A stretch of 64,000 nt of DNA from Bacillota bacterium (GTDB lineage Bacteria > Bacillota_A > Clostridia > Christensenellales > Aristaeellaceae), in assembly GCA_023421735.1 (NCBI GenBank), contig JAEZSP010000022.1:1-64000 (forward strand), in the 5' to 3' direction. This document shows positions 52,833-60,299 of this stretch, piece after piece (positions within the stretch are counted from its first letter, which is position 1; each line of letters opens with the position of its first letter). The notes under the pieces were generated by a model. It worked only from the letters and a program-made list of their open reading frames with translations. It had not been told where the DNA came from and made no database searches. The position numbers were made by a program, and so were the translations under genes.

Positions 52833-52976
52833 TGAAAGGGGGGGTCGGCATGCGCCGTTCTCCCCTTTTGTGACTTTGTCGCTGAACCAAGTCATTCATT
52901 TTGGTATCGTGATTTTGTGAAATGGTTTCGCAAGTCGCGCATCTGTGATAGGATAACATGTGATCGGGAGGCGCGT

Positions 52977-53120
52977 ATGCAAAAAACAAATAGATCGTTT
53001 GGCATGGGACTTTTGATTCTTGGCATTGTGGGCATCGCCGCCGGGCTGGCGCTGGGACAAAATAGCGGTGTGCTTCATAAGGCCATCCTCATCTGTTTCG
53101 AGTGTATCGGCATTGGCTAA
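52977..53120 (+). CDS. CD1871A-type CXXC mini membrane protein
   Basis: A 47-residue protein beginning MQKTNRSFGM, with one membrane helix (~9-27) and a C-terminal CFECIGIG tail with CxxC at residues 40-43. This pattern is typical of the small Clostridia family named after C. difficile CD1871A. GGGAGG precedes ATG 52977. The stop overlaps the start of the Fe-S protein gene. The CxxC next to the helix suits a thiol relay or heme/metal site at the membrane surface (inference). Confidence 0.8.
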   Translation: MQKTNRSFGMGLLILGIVGIAAGLALGQNSGVLHKAILICFECIGIG

Positions 53121-53961
53121 GCGGAAAACGCGAAAAATTGTACAGGTTATTTCCGCGGTTCTGTACAACGCGAATGTCGGCGGATTTGCCTCCGGTACGC
53201 TTTATCGCGGCGTGGGCAAAAATGTGTGCGTTCCGGGCCTAAACTGTTATTCGTGTCCGGGCGCGGTCGGTGCCTGCCCGTTGGGCTCGTTGCAGGTGGC
53301 ATTGGGCACGTTCCCGAAGGCGTTCCCCCTGTATGTGGTGGGGTTCCTGCTCCTCTTCGGTGCGCTGTTTGGCCGCCTGATTTGCTCCTTCGCCTGCCCG
53401 TTTGGGCTCATTCAGGAGCTTCTTTATAAGATTCCCACGCCCAAGCTCAAAAAGAATCGACTGACCCGCATTCTTTCAGGACTCAAGTATGTCATTCTCG
53501 TCGTGTTCGTGATCGCGTTGCCGCTCTATTATCTTGCGGTCAATGGCGTCATCTCACCGGCGTTTTGTAAATACGTGTGTCCCGCGGGCATTCTGGAGGG
53601 CGCGTTCCCGCTCATGCTTGCCGATCACTCCCTGTTTGACATGGCTGGCCTGTTGTTTATATTCAAGGTACTAATGCTCTCTGCGGTTGTCGTCTCGGCG
53701 GTGTTCGTATACCGCTCGTTCTGCCGCTTTCTCTGCCCCCTCGGCGCGATCTATTCGTTTTTCAACCGCGTGGCAATCTTTGGCATTCGCGTCGATGAAA
53801 AAAAATGTATTCATTGTAACCGGTGTGTCCGCACCTGCAAAATGGACGTTCGGGAAGTCAACGACCGCGAATGCATCCGTTGCGGTGAATGCCGCGAAGT
53901 CTGTCCCACAGGCGCGCTCGATCGCCGCCTCGACTTGAAAGGAAAAGGAATCGAAAAATGA
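53113..53961 (+). CDS. NapH/CcoG-like polyferredoxin membrane protein
   Basis: A protein of ~282 residues with four membrane helices and many cysteines: CVPGLNCYSCPGAVGACPLG near the N-terminus, helix-flanking pairs CSFACPFG, CKYVCPAG and CRFLCPLG, and two [4Fe-4S] motifs CIHCNRCVRTC and CIRCGECREVCP at the C-terminus. NapH-type proteins move electrons through the membrane. I chose TTG 53113, overlapping the preceding stop, as no other start is in frame before the conserved region; translational coupling would explain the weak ribosome site. Stop and next ATG overlap (ATGA). Confidence 0.88.
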   Translation: MAKRKTRKIVQVISAVLYNANVGGFASGTLYRGVGKNVCVPGLNCYSCPGAVGACPLGSLQVALGTFPKAFPLYVVGFLLLFGALFGRLICSFACPFGLIQELLYKIPTPKLKKNRLTRILSGLKYVILVVFVIALPLYYLAVNGVISPAFCKYVCPAGILEGAFPLMLADHSLFDMAGLLFIFKVLMLSAVVVSAVFVYRSFCRFLCPLGAIYSFFNRVAIFGIRVDEKKCIHCNRCVRTCKMDVREVNDRECIRCGECREVCPTGALDRRLDLKGKGIEK

Positions 53962-54806
53962 CGAAGAAATTGCTTGCGGTGATCGGTGTGCTGGTTCTCG
54001 TGCTCGCAGTTGTACTTGTGATCGTTTTCACAAGGAACAACTCCGACCCCACCGCTCCGGCAGCCACCGTCACCCCCACTGAGATGGTGACCGCAGAACC
54101 TACGGCGGAGCCGACCGCAGAACCCACGGCGGAACCGACCGCAGAACCCACGGCGGAGCCGACTGCGACGCCTACGGCAGAAGCGACGGAACCCGCCGCG
54201 ACGCAGGTGATTGCGAAGGCGACCGCGGTGCCGACCGCCACGCCTACGGCGGAACCGACCTCCACGCCCACGGCGGAACCGACCGCTGTACCCACAGCGG
54301 AAGCGACTGAACCCGCCGCCACCCAGGTGTTGGCGGAGGCGACGGTCATGGTGACCGCAGAACCGACGCTCAACCCGGTCGATGATTTTACCGTGACGCT
54401 TGTCAACGGCGAAACGTTCACCCTTTCGGATTATCGCGGCAAGGTCGTGGTGGTCGATCTTTGGGCGACCTGGTGCCCGCCCTGCGTCGCCAGTATGCCC
54501 TATCTCCAGCAGCTCTCGGAGGAATTTGACGGACAGGTCGTAATCCTGGGCGTCAACTGCGGCGATCCCGCCGCGGCGGTCGAAAGCTTTGTCCAGAAAA
54601 ATGGATACACCTTCCCGATCGCCATTGATGAGAAAATGGACATCCTCTATAACCATTTCCCGACATCGGGCATTCCTTATACCGTGTTTATCGATGCGAA
54701 CGGCGAGCTCTTTACGACGCATCTGGGCGGCGGCGACGGCGTGTACGACGACCTCAGGAGCACCATCGAGGCCGCTCTTGAAAAGACACCTGTTGTCACG
54801 GATTAA
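53958..54806 (+). CDS. Membrane-anchored TlpA/ResA-like thioredoxin
   Basis: A 282-residue protein. An N-terminal membrane anchor (~4-25) and a TAEPTAEP-type linker (~36-135) lead to an extracytoplasmic thioredoxin domain with WATWCPPC (CPPC at 173-176) and the cis-Pro region GIPYTVFIDANGE. The domain is of the TlpA/ResA/peroxiredoxin-like type that reduces disulfides or cytochrome maturation proteins outside the cell. The ATG overlaps the stop of the Fe-S protein, so electrons may flow from that protein to this one. No cytochrome maturation genes are nearby. Confidence 0.9.
   Translation: MTKKLLAVIGVLVLVLAVVLVIVFTRNNSDPTAPAATVTPTEMVTAEPTAEPTAEPTAEPTAEPTAEPTATPTAEATEPAATQVIAKATAVPTATPTAEPTSTPTAEPTAVPTAEATEPAATQVLAEATVMVTAEPTLNPVDDFTVTLVNGETFTLSDYRGKVVVVDLWATWCPPCVASMPYLQQLSEEFDGQVVILGVNCGDPAAAVESFVQKNGYTFPIAIDEKMDILYNHFPTSGIPYTVFIDANGELFTTHLGGGDGVYDDLRSTIEAALEKTPVVTD
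54085..54305 (+). repeat. Coding repeats for a Thr/Ala/Glu/Pro linker
   Basis: Short in-frame repeats of about 12 bp encode TAEP units, with a longer duplication TAEATEPAATQV appearing twice. They form the spacer of the TlpA-like protein and are likely to vary in length between strains. Confidence 0.8.
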
Positions 54807-54821
54807 AATGAATGCTATAAT
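54793..54821 (+). promoter_or_regulatory. Promoter of the MATE exporter
   Basis: TTGTCA (54793-54798) and TATAAT (54816-54821) are 17 bp apart with TGC before the -10 box. It overlaps the last codons of the thioredoxin gene. Confidence 0.75.
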
Positions 54822-54842
54822 TAAATAGGGAGCTAACAATTG

Positions 54843-54871
54843 GGCATCTCCGATACAGGGGATGCCTTTTT
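54843..54871 (+). terminator. Terminator/attenuator in the MATE leader
   Basis: The stem GGCATCTCC/GGGGATGCC (one G.T) with a 6-nt loop is followed by TTTTT. It lies downstream of both the redox operon and the MATE promoter, so it may end the former and attenuate the latter. Confidence 0.75.
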
Positions 54872-54903
54872 GGTGATACGATGTGTGGGGGATGGGAATA
54901 GGA

Positions 54904-56253
54904 ATGGAACGATATATCGCAAAGGACAAGGCATTTTATCGGGTAGTTCTGACGCTGGCGCTGCCTGTGGTCGCGCAAAACATGATCAACATCGGCGTCA
55001 ACATCATGGATACATACATGCTCGGCAAATATGGAGAGGTACAGCTGTCCGGCTCGTCGCTCGCCAACGACTTTATCATGATTTTTCAAATTCTATGCAT
55101 GGGCATGGGCGGTGGCGCGGCAGTTTTGACGGCGCAGTTCTGGGGGAAACAGGATATCACTTCGCTCAAGCGCGCAGTTGCGATCATGCTGCGCCTGTCG
55201 CTTGCCATCGCTCTGCTCTTTACCGTCGTGACGGCGGCGTTTCCCGCGCAGATCATGTCCCTGTACACGGTCGACGCGGCGGTCATCGAAAAGGGGAGGC
55301 TCTATTTTCTCATGAGCCTTCCGACTTATCTGCTCATGGGCCTCTCGTTGACCCTCACGCTCATTCTGCGCTCGGTCCGCAACGTCGTCGTGCCGCTCGT
55401 GACGTCCGCCATATGCTTTGTCGTCAACATCTTTTTCAACTGGGTGTTCATCTTCGGCAACCTCGGCGCGCCGGAAATGCAAATCGAGGGCGCGGCGCTT
55501 GGCACGCTGATCGCGCGTGCGGTTGAAGCGATCATGATCTCGGTCTACGTGCTCGCGGCCGAAAAGAGGATCGGATTTCGCGTGCGCGATCTGTTCCGCT
55601 CCTGCCGCGATCTTCTGCGGTCTTATATGCGCTATTCCATTCCTGTCCTGCTTTCAGACGCCATGCTTGCCTTCGGGAACACGGCGGTCTCCATGGTCAT
55701 TGGGCACGTTGGAACGGGCTTCGTTGCGGCCAATGCCATCATCGCGCCCATCGTCCGGCTTTCGACGGTTTTCACGCAAGGACTCGGGCAGGCATCGAGC
55801 ATCATGACGGGCAACGCACTCGGCGCGGGCAAGCGCGACACGGCGTACCGGCAGGGCGTGACGTTTTTCATCCTCAGCATTTTGATCGGCGTGTTCGCGG
55901 CGGTCATCATCCTGCTGTTCACGCCGTTCATGATCCGCCATTATAACATCACCCAGTCAACCGCAGGGATTGCGCGCCATCTCATGTTCGCCGTGGCAAT
56001 CATGGTGGTGTTTCAATCGACCCAGTCTGTTCTGACAAAGGGTGTGCTGCGCGGCGGCGGCGATACGCTGTTTCTCATGATCGCGGACGTGCTCTTCCTC
56101 TGGATCGTCTCCTTGCCGCTGGGCGCGGCGGCGGGCCTTCTGTGGCACATGGATCCTTTTTATGTCTATCTGCTTTTAAAGATCGACTGGGCGATCAAGA
56201 CGTTCATCTGTGCCTATCGGCTCAAGTCTAAAAAATGGATACGCATCGTATGA
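54904..56253 (+). CDS. MATE-family multidrug/Na+ exporter
   Basis: A 449-residue, twelve-helix protein. Two homologous halves are visible; LALPVVAQNMINIGVNIMDTYMLG marks the first half and YSIPVLLSDAMLAFGNTAVS the second. MATE proteins export cationic drugs or flavins in exchange for Na+ or H+. ATG 54904 follows a G-rich purine tract; two in-frame starts upstream (54883, 54892) fit less. The promoter-terminator arrangement in the leader suggests attenuation. Confidence 0.92.
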   Translation: MERYIAKDKAFYRVVLTLALPVVAQNMINIGVNIMDTYMLGKYGEVQLSGSSLANDFIMIFQILCMGMGGGAAVLTAQFWGKQDITSLKRAVAIMLRLSLAIALLFTVVTAAFPAQIMSLYTVDAAVIEKGRLYFLMSLPTYLLMGLSLTLTLILRSVRNVVVPLVTSAICFVVNIFFNWVFIFGNLGAPEMQIEGAALGTLIARAVEAIMISVYVLAAEKRIGFRVRDLFRSCRDLLRSYMRYSIPVLLSDAMLAFGNTAVSMVIGHVGTGFVAANAIIAPIVRLSTVFTQGLGQASSIMTGNALGAGKRDTAYRQGVTFFILSILIGVFAAVIILLFTPFMIRHYNITQSTAGIARHLMFAVAIMVVFQSTQSVLTKGVLRGGGDTLFLMIADVLFLWIVSLPLGAAAGLLWHMDPFYVYLLLKIDWAIKTFICAYRLKSKKWIRIV

Positions 56254-56284
56254 AAAAAGGGCCCGCATTGCGGGTCCCCTTTTT
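56253..56284. terminator. Bidirectional terminator between MATE and CDF genes
   Basis: AAAAAAGGG-CCCGC, a short loop, then GCGGG-TCCCCTTTTT forms a stem with a 2-nt bulge and has T-runs on both strands. The convergent genes on both sides end here. Confidence 0.8.
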
Positions 56285-56291
56285 GGGGTGT

Positions 56292-57461
56292 TTATACGAC
56301 GTAGGGAAGATCAACCGTCACCACTGCATAATAGTTGCCGTCCAGCGCCTCCACGATCTGCGCAATCTTCGCCTTCGCATCTTCCGCGCTCAGTTTCGCC
56401 TCGGGGGGAAGCACCGCGTCGAAGATGACGTTTGTGTGCGTCGGCCCCGTGACCATGCGGAAATCGTGAACCGTCAATAAATCTCCGAACTGCGCGCGCA
56501 GCGCCGCGAGTACCCGATCGCGTACTTCCGCGACGAGCGCATCGTCGGTGGCGATGGGATCCATATGGATAACCGCGTGGCAGTTGAGCTCCCTGGCGAG
56601 CCGCCGCTCGATCAAATCGATGGCATCGTGCGTCGCCATGATGTCGCCGCTTGCGGGTACCTCCGCGTGCAGTGAAATCATCCGCCGTCCCGCGCCGTAA
56701 TCATGTACGACAAGGTCGTGCATCCCCGTTACGATGTCGCAGGAGCGCACGATATCCGTAATTTTCTTGACCAGCGCCGCATCGGGCGGATTTCCAAGCA
56801 GGGGCGAAATCGTGTCCCGCGCGGCGGAAATGCCTGCCCACAGGATCAAAAGCGCCACCGCCGTGCCGGCCCAGCCGTCAATTGCGAGGCCGGTATAGCG
56901 GGCGATGAGCGTCGATGCGAGAACCACCGATGTCGCCCCCGCGTCTGAAAGCGAGTCGATGGCGGTTGCGCGCATTGCAACCGAGTCGATTGCGCGCGCG
57001 AACATCCGGTTGTAGGATGCCATGTAGAGCTTCACCAGGATGGACGCGCCGAGAATCGCGACCGCGAGCCAACTGAACGCGACCACGCCCGGATAGAAGA
57101 TGCGCTGCACGGACTCCTTCAATAGAGAAAAGCCCATCATGATGATGGCGAGCGAGACGATCAACCCCGCGATATATTCAAACCGCCCGTGTCCGAATCG
57201 ATGATCCAGGTCGGGTTTTTTGTTTGCGTATTTGAATCCCAGAAGCGTGACGATGGAACTTCCTGCATCCGAAAGGTTGTTGAATGCGTCCGCGGTGATG
57301 GCGATTGAGCCTGAAATCACCCCCGCCACGTACTTTGCAAGAAACAACAATATGTTGAGCCCGATTCCCACGCATCCTGCGAGTGTGCCGTATTTCTCAC
57401 GCACCGCAGGGTCGTCCGCCTGTCCGTTTCCAATGAAATGCTTGACCAGAAGCCGGATCAC
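56292..57461 (-). CDS. Cation diffusion facilitator (CDF) exporter
   Basis: A 389-residue protein with six membrane helices and a cytoplasmic C-terminal domain. The metal site residues lie in AITADAFNNLSDAGSS (~57) and RATAIDSLSDAGATS (~190), and DHRFGHGRFEYIAGL follows helix 2. CDF proteins export Zn2+, Fe2+, Mn2+ or Co2+ against protons. The C-terminal extension past ~300 residues (DALVAEVRDRVLAAL) is longer than in the smallest members. Convergent with MATE. Confidence 0.93.
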   Translation of the reverse strand: MIRLLVKHFIGNGQADDPAVREKYGTLAGCVGIGLNILLFLAKYVAGVISGSIAITADAFNNLSDAGSSIVTLLGFKYANKKPDLDHRFGHGRFEYIAGLIVSLAIIMMGFSLLKESVQRIFYPGVVAFSWLAVAILGASILVKLYMASYNRMFARAIDSVAMRATAIDSLSDAGATSVVLASTLIARYTGLAIDGWAGTAVALLILWAGISAARDTISPLLGNPPDAALVKKITDIVRSCDIVTGMHDLVVHDYGAGRRMISLHAEVPASGDIMATHDAIDLIERRLARELNCHAVIHMDPIATDDALVAEVRDRVLAALRAQFGDLLTVHDFRMVTGPTHTNVIFDAVLPPEAKLSAEDAKAKIAQIVEALDGNYYAVVTVDLPYVV

Positions 57462-57508
57462 CCAATCACCCCCATCATCATTTTATCACATCTCAGGTTC
57501 AAAAACAC

Positions 57509-57537
57509 TTGCGAATATCAGAGGTATATTGTAAAAT
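57509..57537 (+). promoter_or_regulatory. Promoter of the third Gfo/Idh gene
   Basis: TTGCGA (57509-57514) and TAAAAT (57532-57537) are 17 bp apart. Confidence 0.65.
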
Positions 57538-57550
57538 AATACGAGACCCG

Positions 57551-57564
57551 GTTATCGGGATAAC
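57551..57564 (+). promoter_or_regulatory. Palindrome abutting the ribosome site
   Basis: GTTATC-GG-GATAAC sits directly before AGGAGG of the Gfo/Idh gene, near the predicted mRNA 5' end. It could be an operator or a hairpin that affects initiation. Confidence 0.4.
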
Positions 57565-57578
57565 AGGAGGTAATTCCA

Positions 57579-58673
57579 ATGGATAAGGTTCGCATTGGTA
57601 TCATCGGCTGCGGCGGAATCGCCAACGGAAAGCATATGCCGGCCCTCAAGAAGCTCAAGGACGTTGAGATGGTTGCGTTCTGTGACATCATCGAGGAAAA
57701 GGCCGTCAAGGCTGCCAAGGAATACGGCGTTGAAGGCGCAAAGGTCTTCTCTGATTATAAGCAGCTTCTCAAGCTTGATCTGGACGTCGTTCATGTGCTG
57801 ACGCCTAACAAACAGCATTCCTTCATCACGGTGGACGCGCTTGAGTCCGGCAAGCATGTCATGTGCGAAAAGCCCATGGCCATCAGCACCAAGGAAGCCC
57901 AGAAGATGCTCGATGCCGCGAAAAAGACCGGCAAAAAGCTCACCATCGGCTATCAGAACCGCTTCCGCCCCGAGTGCCTCTACCTCAAAAAGTGCGTTGA
58001 GGCGGGCGATCTGGGTGACATCTATTATGCCCGCGCGCAGGCCATTCGCCGCCGCGCCGTGCCCACCTGGGGCGTGTTCCTCGATGAGGAAAATCAGGGC
58101 GGCGGACCGCTGATCGATATCGGCACCCATGCGCTTGACCTGACCCTCTGGGAGATGGATAACTACGAGCCCGCCATGGTTGTCGGCTCCGTGTTCCGCA
58201 AGCTCGCGGATACCGAGAACGCCGCCAATGCGTGGGGATCGTGGGATCCCAAAAAGTTCACCGTCGAGGATTCCGCTTTCGGCTTCATCAAAATGAAGAA
58301 CGGCGCGACCATCGTGCTCGAGAGCTCCTGGGCGCTCAATACTCTCCTCGTCGACGAGGCGAAGACCATTCTCTGCGGCGATAAGGCCGGCGCCGATATG
58401 CTTGGCACCGAGGATTGCCCGCTGCGCATCAACGGCGAGCGCTTCTCCAAGCTCTACACCACCGAACCCACCCTGAAGGCGGGTGGCGCGGCGTTCTTCG
58501 AGGGCGTTTCCGGCGGCAATCCCGCTGAACTTGAGGCGCGTGCGTGGATCGATCACGTCAAGGACGATTCAAAGCCCCTCACCACCAAGCCCGAGCAGGC
58601 GATCGTCGTCACCAAAATCCTTGAGGCCATCTACGAGTCCAATAAGACCGGCAAGCCTGTCTTCTTCGACTAA
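57579..58673 (+). CDS. Gfo/Idh/MocA family oxidoreductase
   Basis: A 364-residue protein: RIGIIGCGGIANGKHMPAL at the N-terminus, EKPMAISTKEAQ motif and GGGPLIDIGTHALDLTLW containing the probable catalytic Asp/His. Codon use is very regular and the ribosome site (AGGAGG) strong, suggesting high expression. It is convergent with the third UroD-family gene, separated by two hairpins. Confidence 0.93.
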   Translation: MDKVRIGIIGCGGIANGKHMPALKKLKDVEMVAFCDIIEEKAVKAAKEYGVEGAKVFSDYKQLLKLDLDVVHVLTPNKQHSFITVDALESGKHVMCEKPMAISTKEAQKMLDAAKKTGKKLTIGYQNRFRPECLYLKKCVEAGDLGDIYYARAQAIRRRAVPTWGVFLDEENQGGGPLIDIGTHALDLTLWEMDNYEPAMVVGSVFRKLADTENAANAWGSWDPKKFTVEDSAFGFIKMKNGATIVLESSWALNTLLVDEAKTILCGDKAGADMLGTEDCPLRINGERFSKLYTTEPTLKAGGAAFFEGVSGGNPAELEARAWIDHVKDDSKPLTTKPEQAIVVTKILEAIYESNKTGKPVFFD

Positions 58674-58734
58674 GCGCGGCTTGCACCCTTTAGAATCTCA
58701 TATGGCTTGCGGAGCATGATCCGCTTGCTCCGTC

Positions 58735-58765
58735 GGCGGCGCGGAGGCGTAACTTCCGCGCCGCT
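58735..58765 (+). terminator. Hairpin after the third Gfo/Idh gene
   Basis: GCGGCGCGGA/TCCGCGCCGC with a 9-nt loop; the following CTGCATTTGCG gives a weak T-run. Confidence 0.5.
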
Positions 58766-58872
58766 GCATTTGCGTTTCGGATGATTTTATGGGATTACAA
58801 AAGCGCCCTGCGCCGCTCTTCGAAGTGAACGAACAGCGCATCCCTTTCTCGAAAAAACAGCCTGTATAAAAT

Positions 58873-58905
58873 CTCGGCGATCCGGAAAAAATCCGGGTCG
58901 CCGAG
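58873..58905 (-). terminator. Terminator of the UroD-family gene
   Basis: A 14-bp stem (CTCGGCGATCCGGA with TCCGGGTCGCCGAG, one mismatch/wobble). On the minus strand ATTTTATA follows. Located just after the gene that starts at 60066. The 58674-58938 gap otherwise holds no gene. Confidence 0.7.
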
Positions 58906-58938
58906 AGATCGGTCACGACGCCTTTGGCGGTGCGTCTC

Positions 58939-60066
58939 CTACCGAAACGCCTTGCGGAATTGCTCGCAGTAGTACTGCACGAGCTCAAACTTGGCGTCGG
59001 GCGCGATGCGGTGGTCGGGGCAGGGAATATAGCCGCCGAGGTCGATGAGCTTTTTGAGCCGCTCGATTTCAGCGTCCACCGCAGCCTTGTCGTGCGCAAA
59101 GACGCGCTTGTCCATGCCGCCCACGCCGAAGAGGTTTTTGCCGTACTGTTCACGCCAGGGCGCGATGCTCGCGTGCCATGTGCCGACCTCGATGGGGAAC
59201 ATGGTATTCACGCCGTTTTCCAGCCACACGGGTACCAGCTTGTCGACCTTGCCGTCGCAGTCAACCGACACGCGGTCGATGCCGTGCGTTTTCAGCATGT
59301 CGGTAATCTTCTTGTAGTGCGGGCCTACATACTCGCGGAATACGTCTGGGTGAACCAGCGGGCCGGAGTTGAAGCAGATGTCCTCCCAGAAGTGCGCGTA
59401 TTCAAACTTGATGCCGGAATTGGCGATCCGCTCGGCGACCTTGAACACCAAATCGCCCACCGTATCGATGATTTCCACGTACAGATCTTCGTCATCCGCG
59501 TAGAGATAGGAAAGACCCTCGACCCCCATCATGTTGCGGATATTTCCGTACAGGCTTCCGCAATGCAGCGCCAGCGGCAACTCCCGCTTGTCTTCCATGG
59601 AAAGTGCGTAATCGATGCCCGCCTGATTCACGCGATCCTCGGAGTAGACGAAACGATGCTTATAAAGCTCTTCCCACGCCTCGCGTCCCGTCATAGATGT
59701 GCCGATCTCTGCCGGAATCGACACGATGCCCGGCTTGACCATTACAATCAGACCGTCGCCGTCGCGTTTGACGATGGAACCATCCGGCTTCTTCTCGATA
59801 ATCTCTTCCTCAAAGTGCGGGTACATGAAGTTGCGTCCGCCAAAGACCGCGTTCCAGTTGAAGTCAAAGCCAAGCTTTTTCATGATCGAAGCATCGGCCT
59901 CGGAGTTGTCGCCACGCCTTTTGTAGCCTTCACATTCTTCGGCCGTGATGTAGCCCTCGGCCAACCACTTGTCCAGCGTTTCGACCCAGTAGCCGAACGC
60001 AACGACCGGCATCGCGTCATAATTTTCGTAATGTAGAATCGCGCGTACTCGTTCTCTGTGGGTCAT
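58939..60066 (-). CDS. UroD/MtaA-family protein
   Basis: A 375-residue protein starting MTHRERVRAILHYENYD, with VSVDCDGKVDKLVPVWLENG in the region where MtaA-like enzymes carry zinc ligands; only the Cys (not His-x-Cys) is evident. The region FDFNWNAVFGGRNFMYPHFEEE and a YIPCPDHRIAPDAKFE end fit the branch of UroD-like proteins found next to sugar oxidoreductases in Clostridia. Its activity is unproven. ATG 60066 has GGGAG 8 nt upstream; ATG 60084 does not. It has its own promoter, divergent from the cell-wall hydrolase. Confidence 0.8.
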   Translation of the reverse strand: MTHRERVRAILHYENYDAMPVVAFGYWVETLDKWLAEGYITAEECEGYKRRGDNSEADASIMKKLGFDFNWNAVFGGRNFMYPHFEEEIIEKKPDGSIVKRDGDGLIVMVKPGIVSIPAEIGTSMTGREAWEELYKHRFVYSEDRVNQAGIDYALSMEDKRELPLALHCGSLYGNIRNMMGVEGLSYLYADDEDLYVEIIDTVGDLVFKVAERIANSGIKFEYAHFWEDICFNSGPLVHPDVFREYVGPHYKKITDMLKTHGIDRVSVDCDGKVDKLVPVWLENGVNTMFPIEVGTWHASIAPWREQYGKNLFGVGGMDKRVFAHDKAAVDAEIERLKKLIDLGGYIPCPDHRIAPDAKFELVQYYCEQFRKAFR

Positions 60067-60097
60067 TGTATCCACTCCCTGCAATTTGGTACTACAT

Positions 60098-60126
60098 ATT
60101 GTAGCATGCTCGGGCTATTATAGCAA
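60098..60126 (-). promoter_or_regulatory. Promoter of the third UroD-family gene
   Basis: On the minus strand TTGCTA (60121-60126) and TACAAT (60098-60103) are 17 bp apart, with TGC before the -10 box. Confidence 0.65.
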
Positions 60127-60162
60127 CATATAGTATCAGGAAAATAGACACATATTACGAAT

Positions 60163-60184
60163 ATATTTCAGTCATATTTCAGCC
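60163..60184. promoter_or_regulatory. Tandem 11-bp repeats, candidate regulator sites
   Basis: ATATTTCAGTC and ATATTTCAGCC are directly adjacent, so they repeat at about one helical turn, as expected for side-by-side protein binding. They lie in the AT-rich space between the divergent UroD-family and NlpC genes. Confidence 0.45.
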
Positions 60185-60273
60185 GTATATATTTAACATT
60201 TCAATTTAAAGGAAATGTGCCATAAGTGTCGTATTTTAACAGTTATACGCGATCGAGACGTCGGTCCCAAAGA

Positions 60274-60285
60274 CGCTATATAGCG
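60274..60285 (+). promoter_or_regulatory. Perfect palindrome next to the ribosome site of the NlpC gene
   Basis: CGCTATATAGCG ends directly before AAGGAG. As RNA it forms a small stem that could influence translation; as DNA it could be an operator. Confidence 0.35.
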
Positions 60286-60299
60286 AAGGAGATACGTGC

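Noticed and set aside
54085..54305. Short tandem repeats as a possible microsatellite or CRISPR
   Set aside because: They are codon-phased TAEP units in a linker of the thioredoxin protein.
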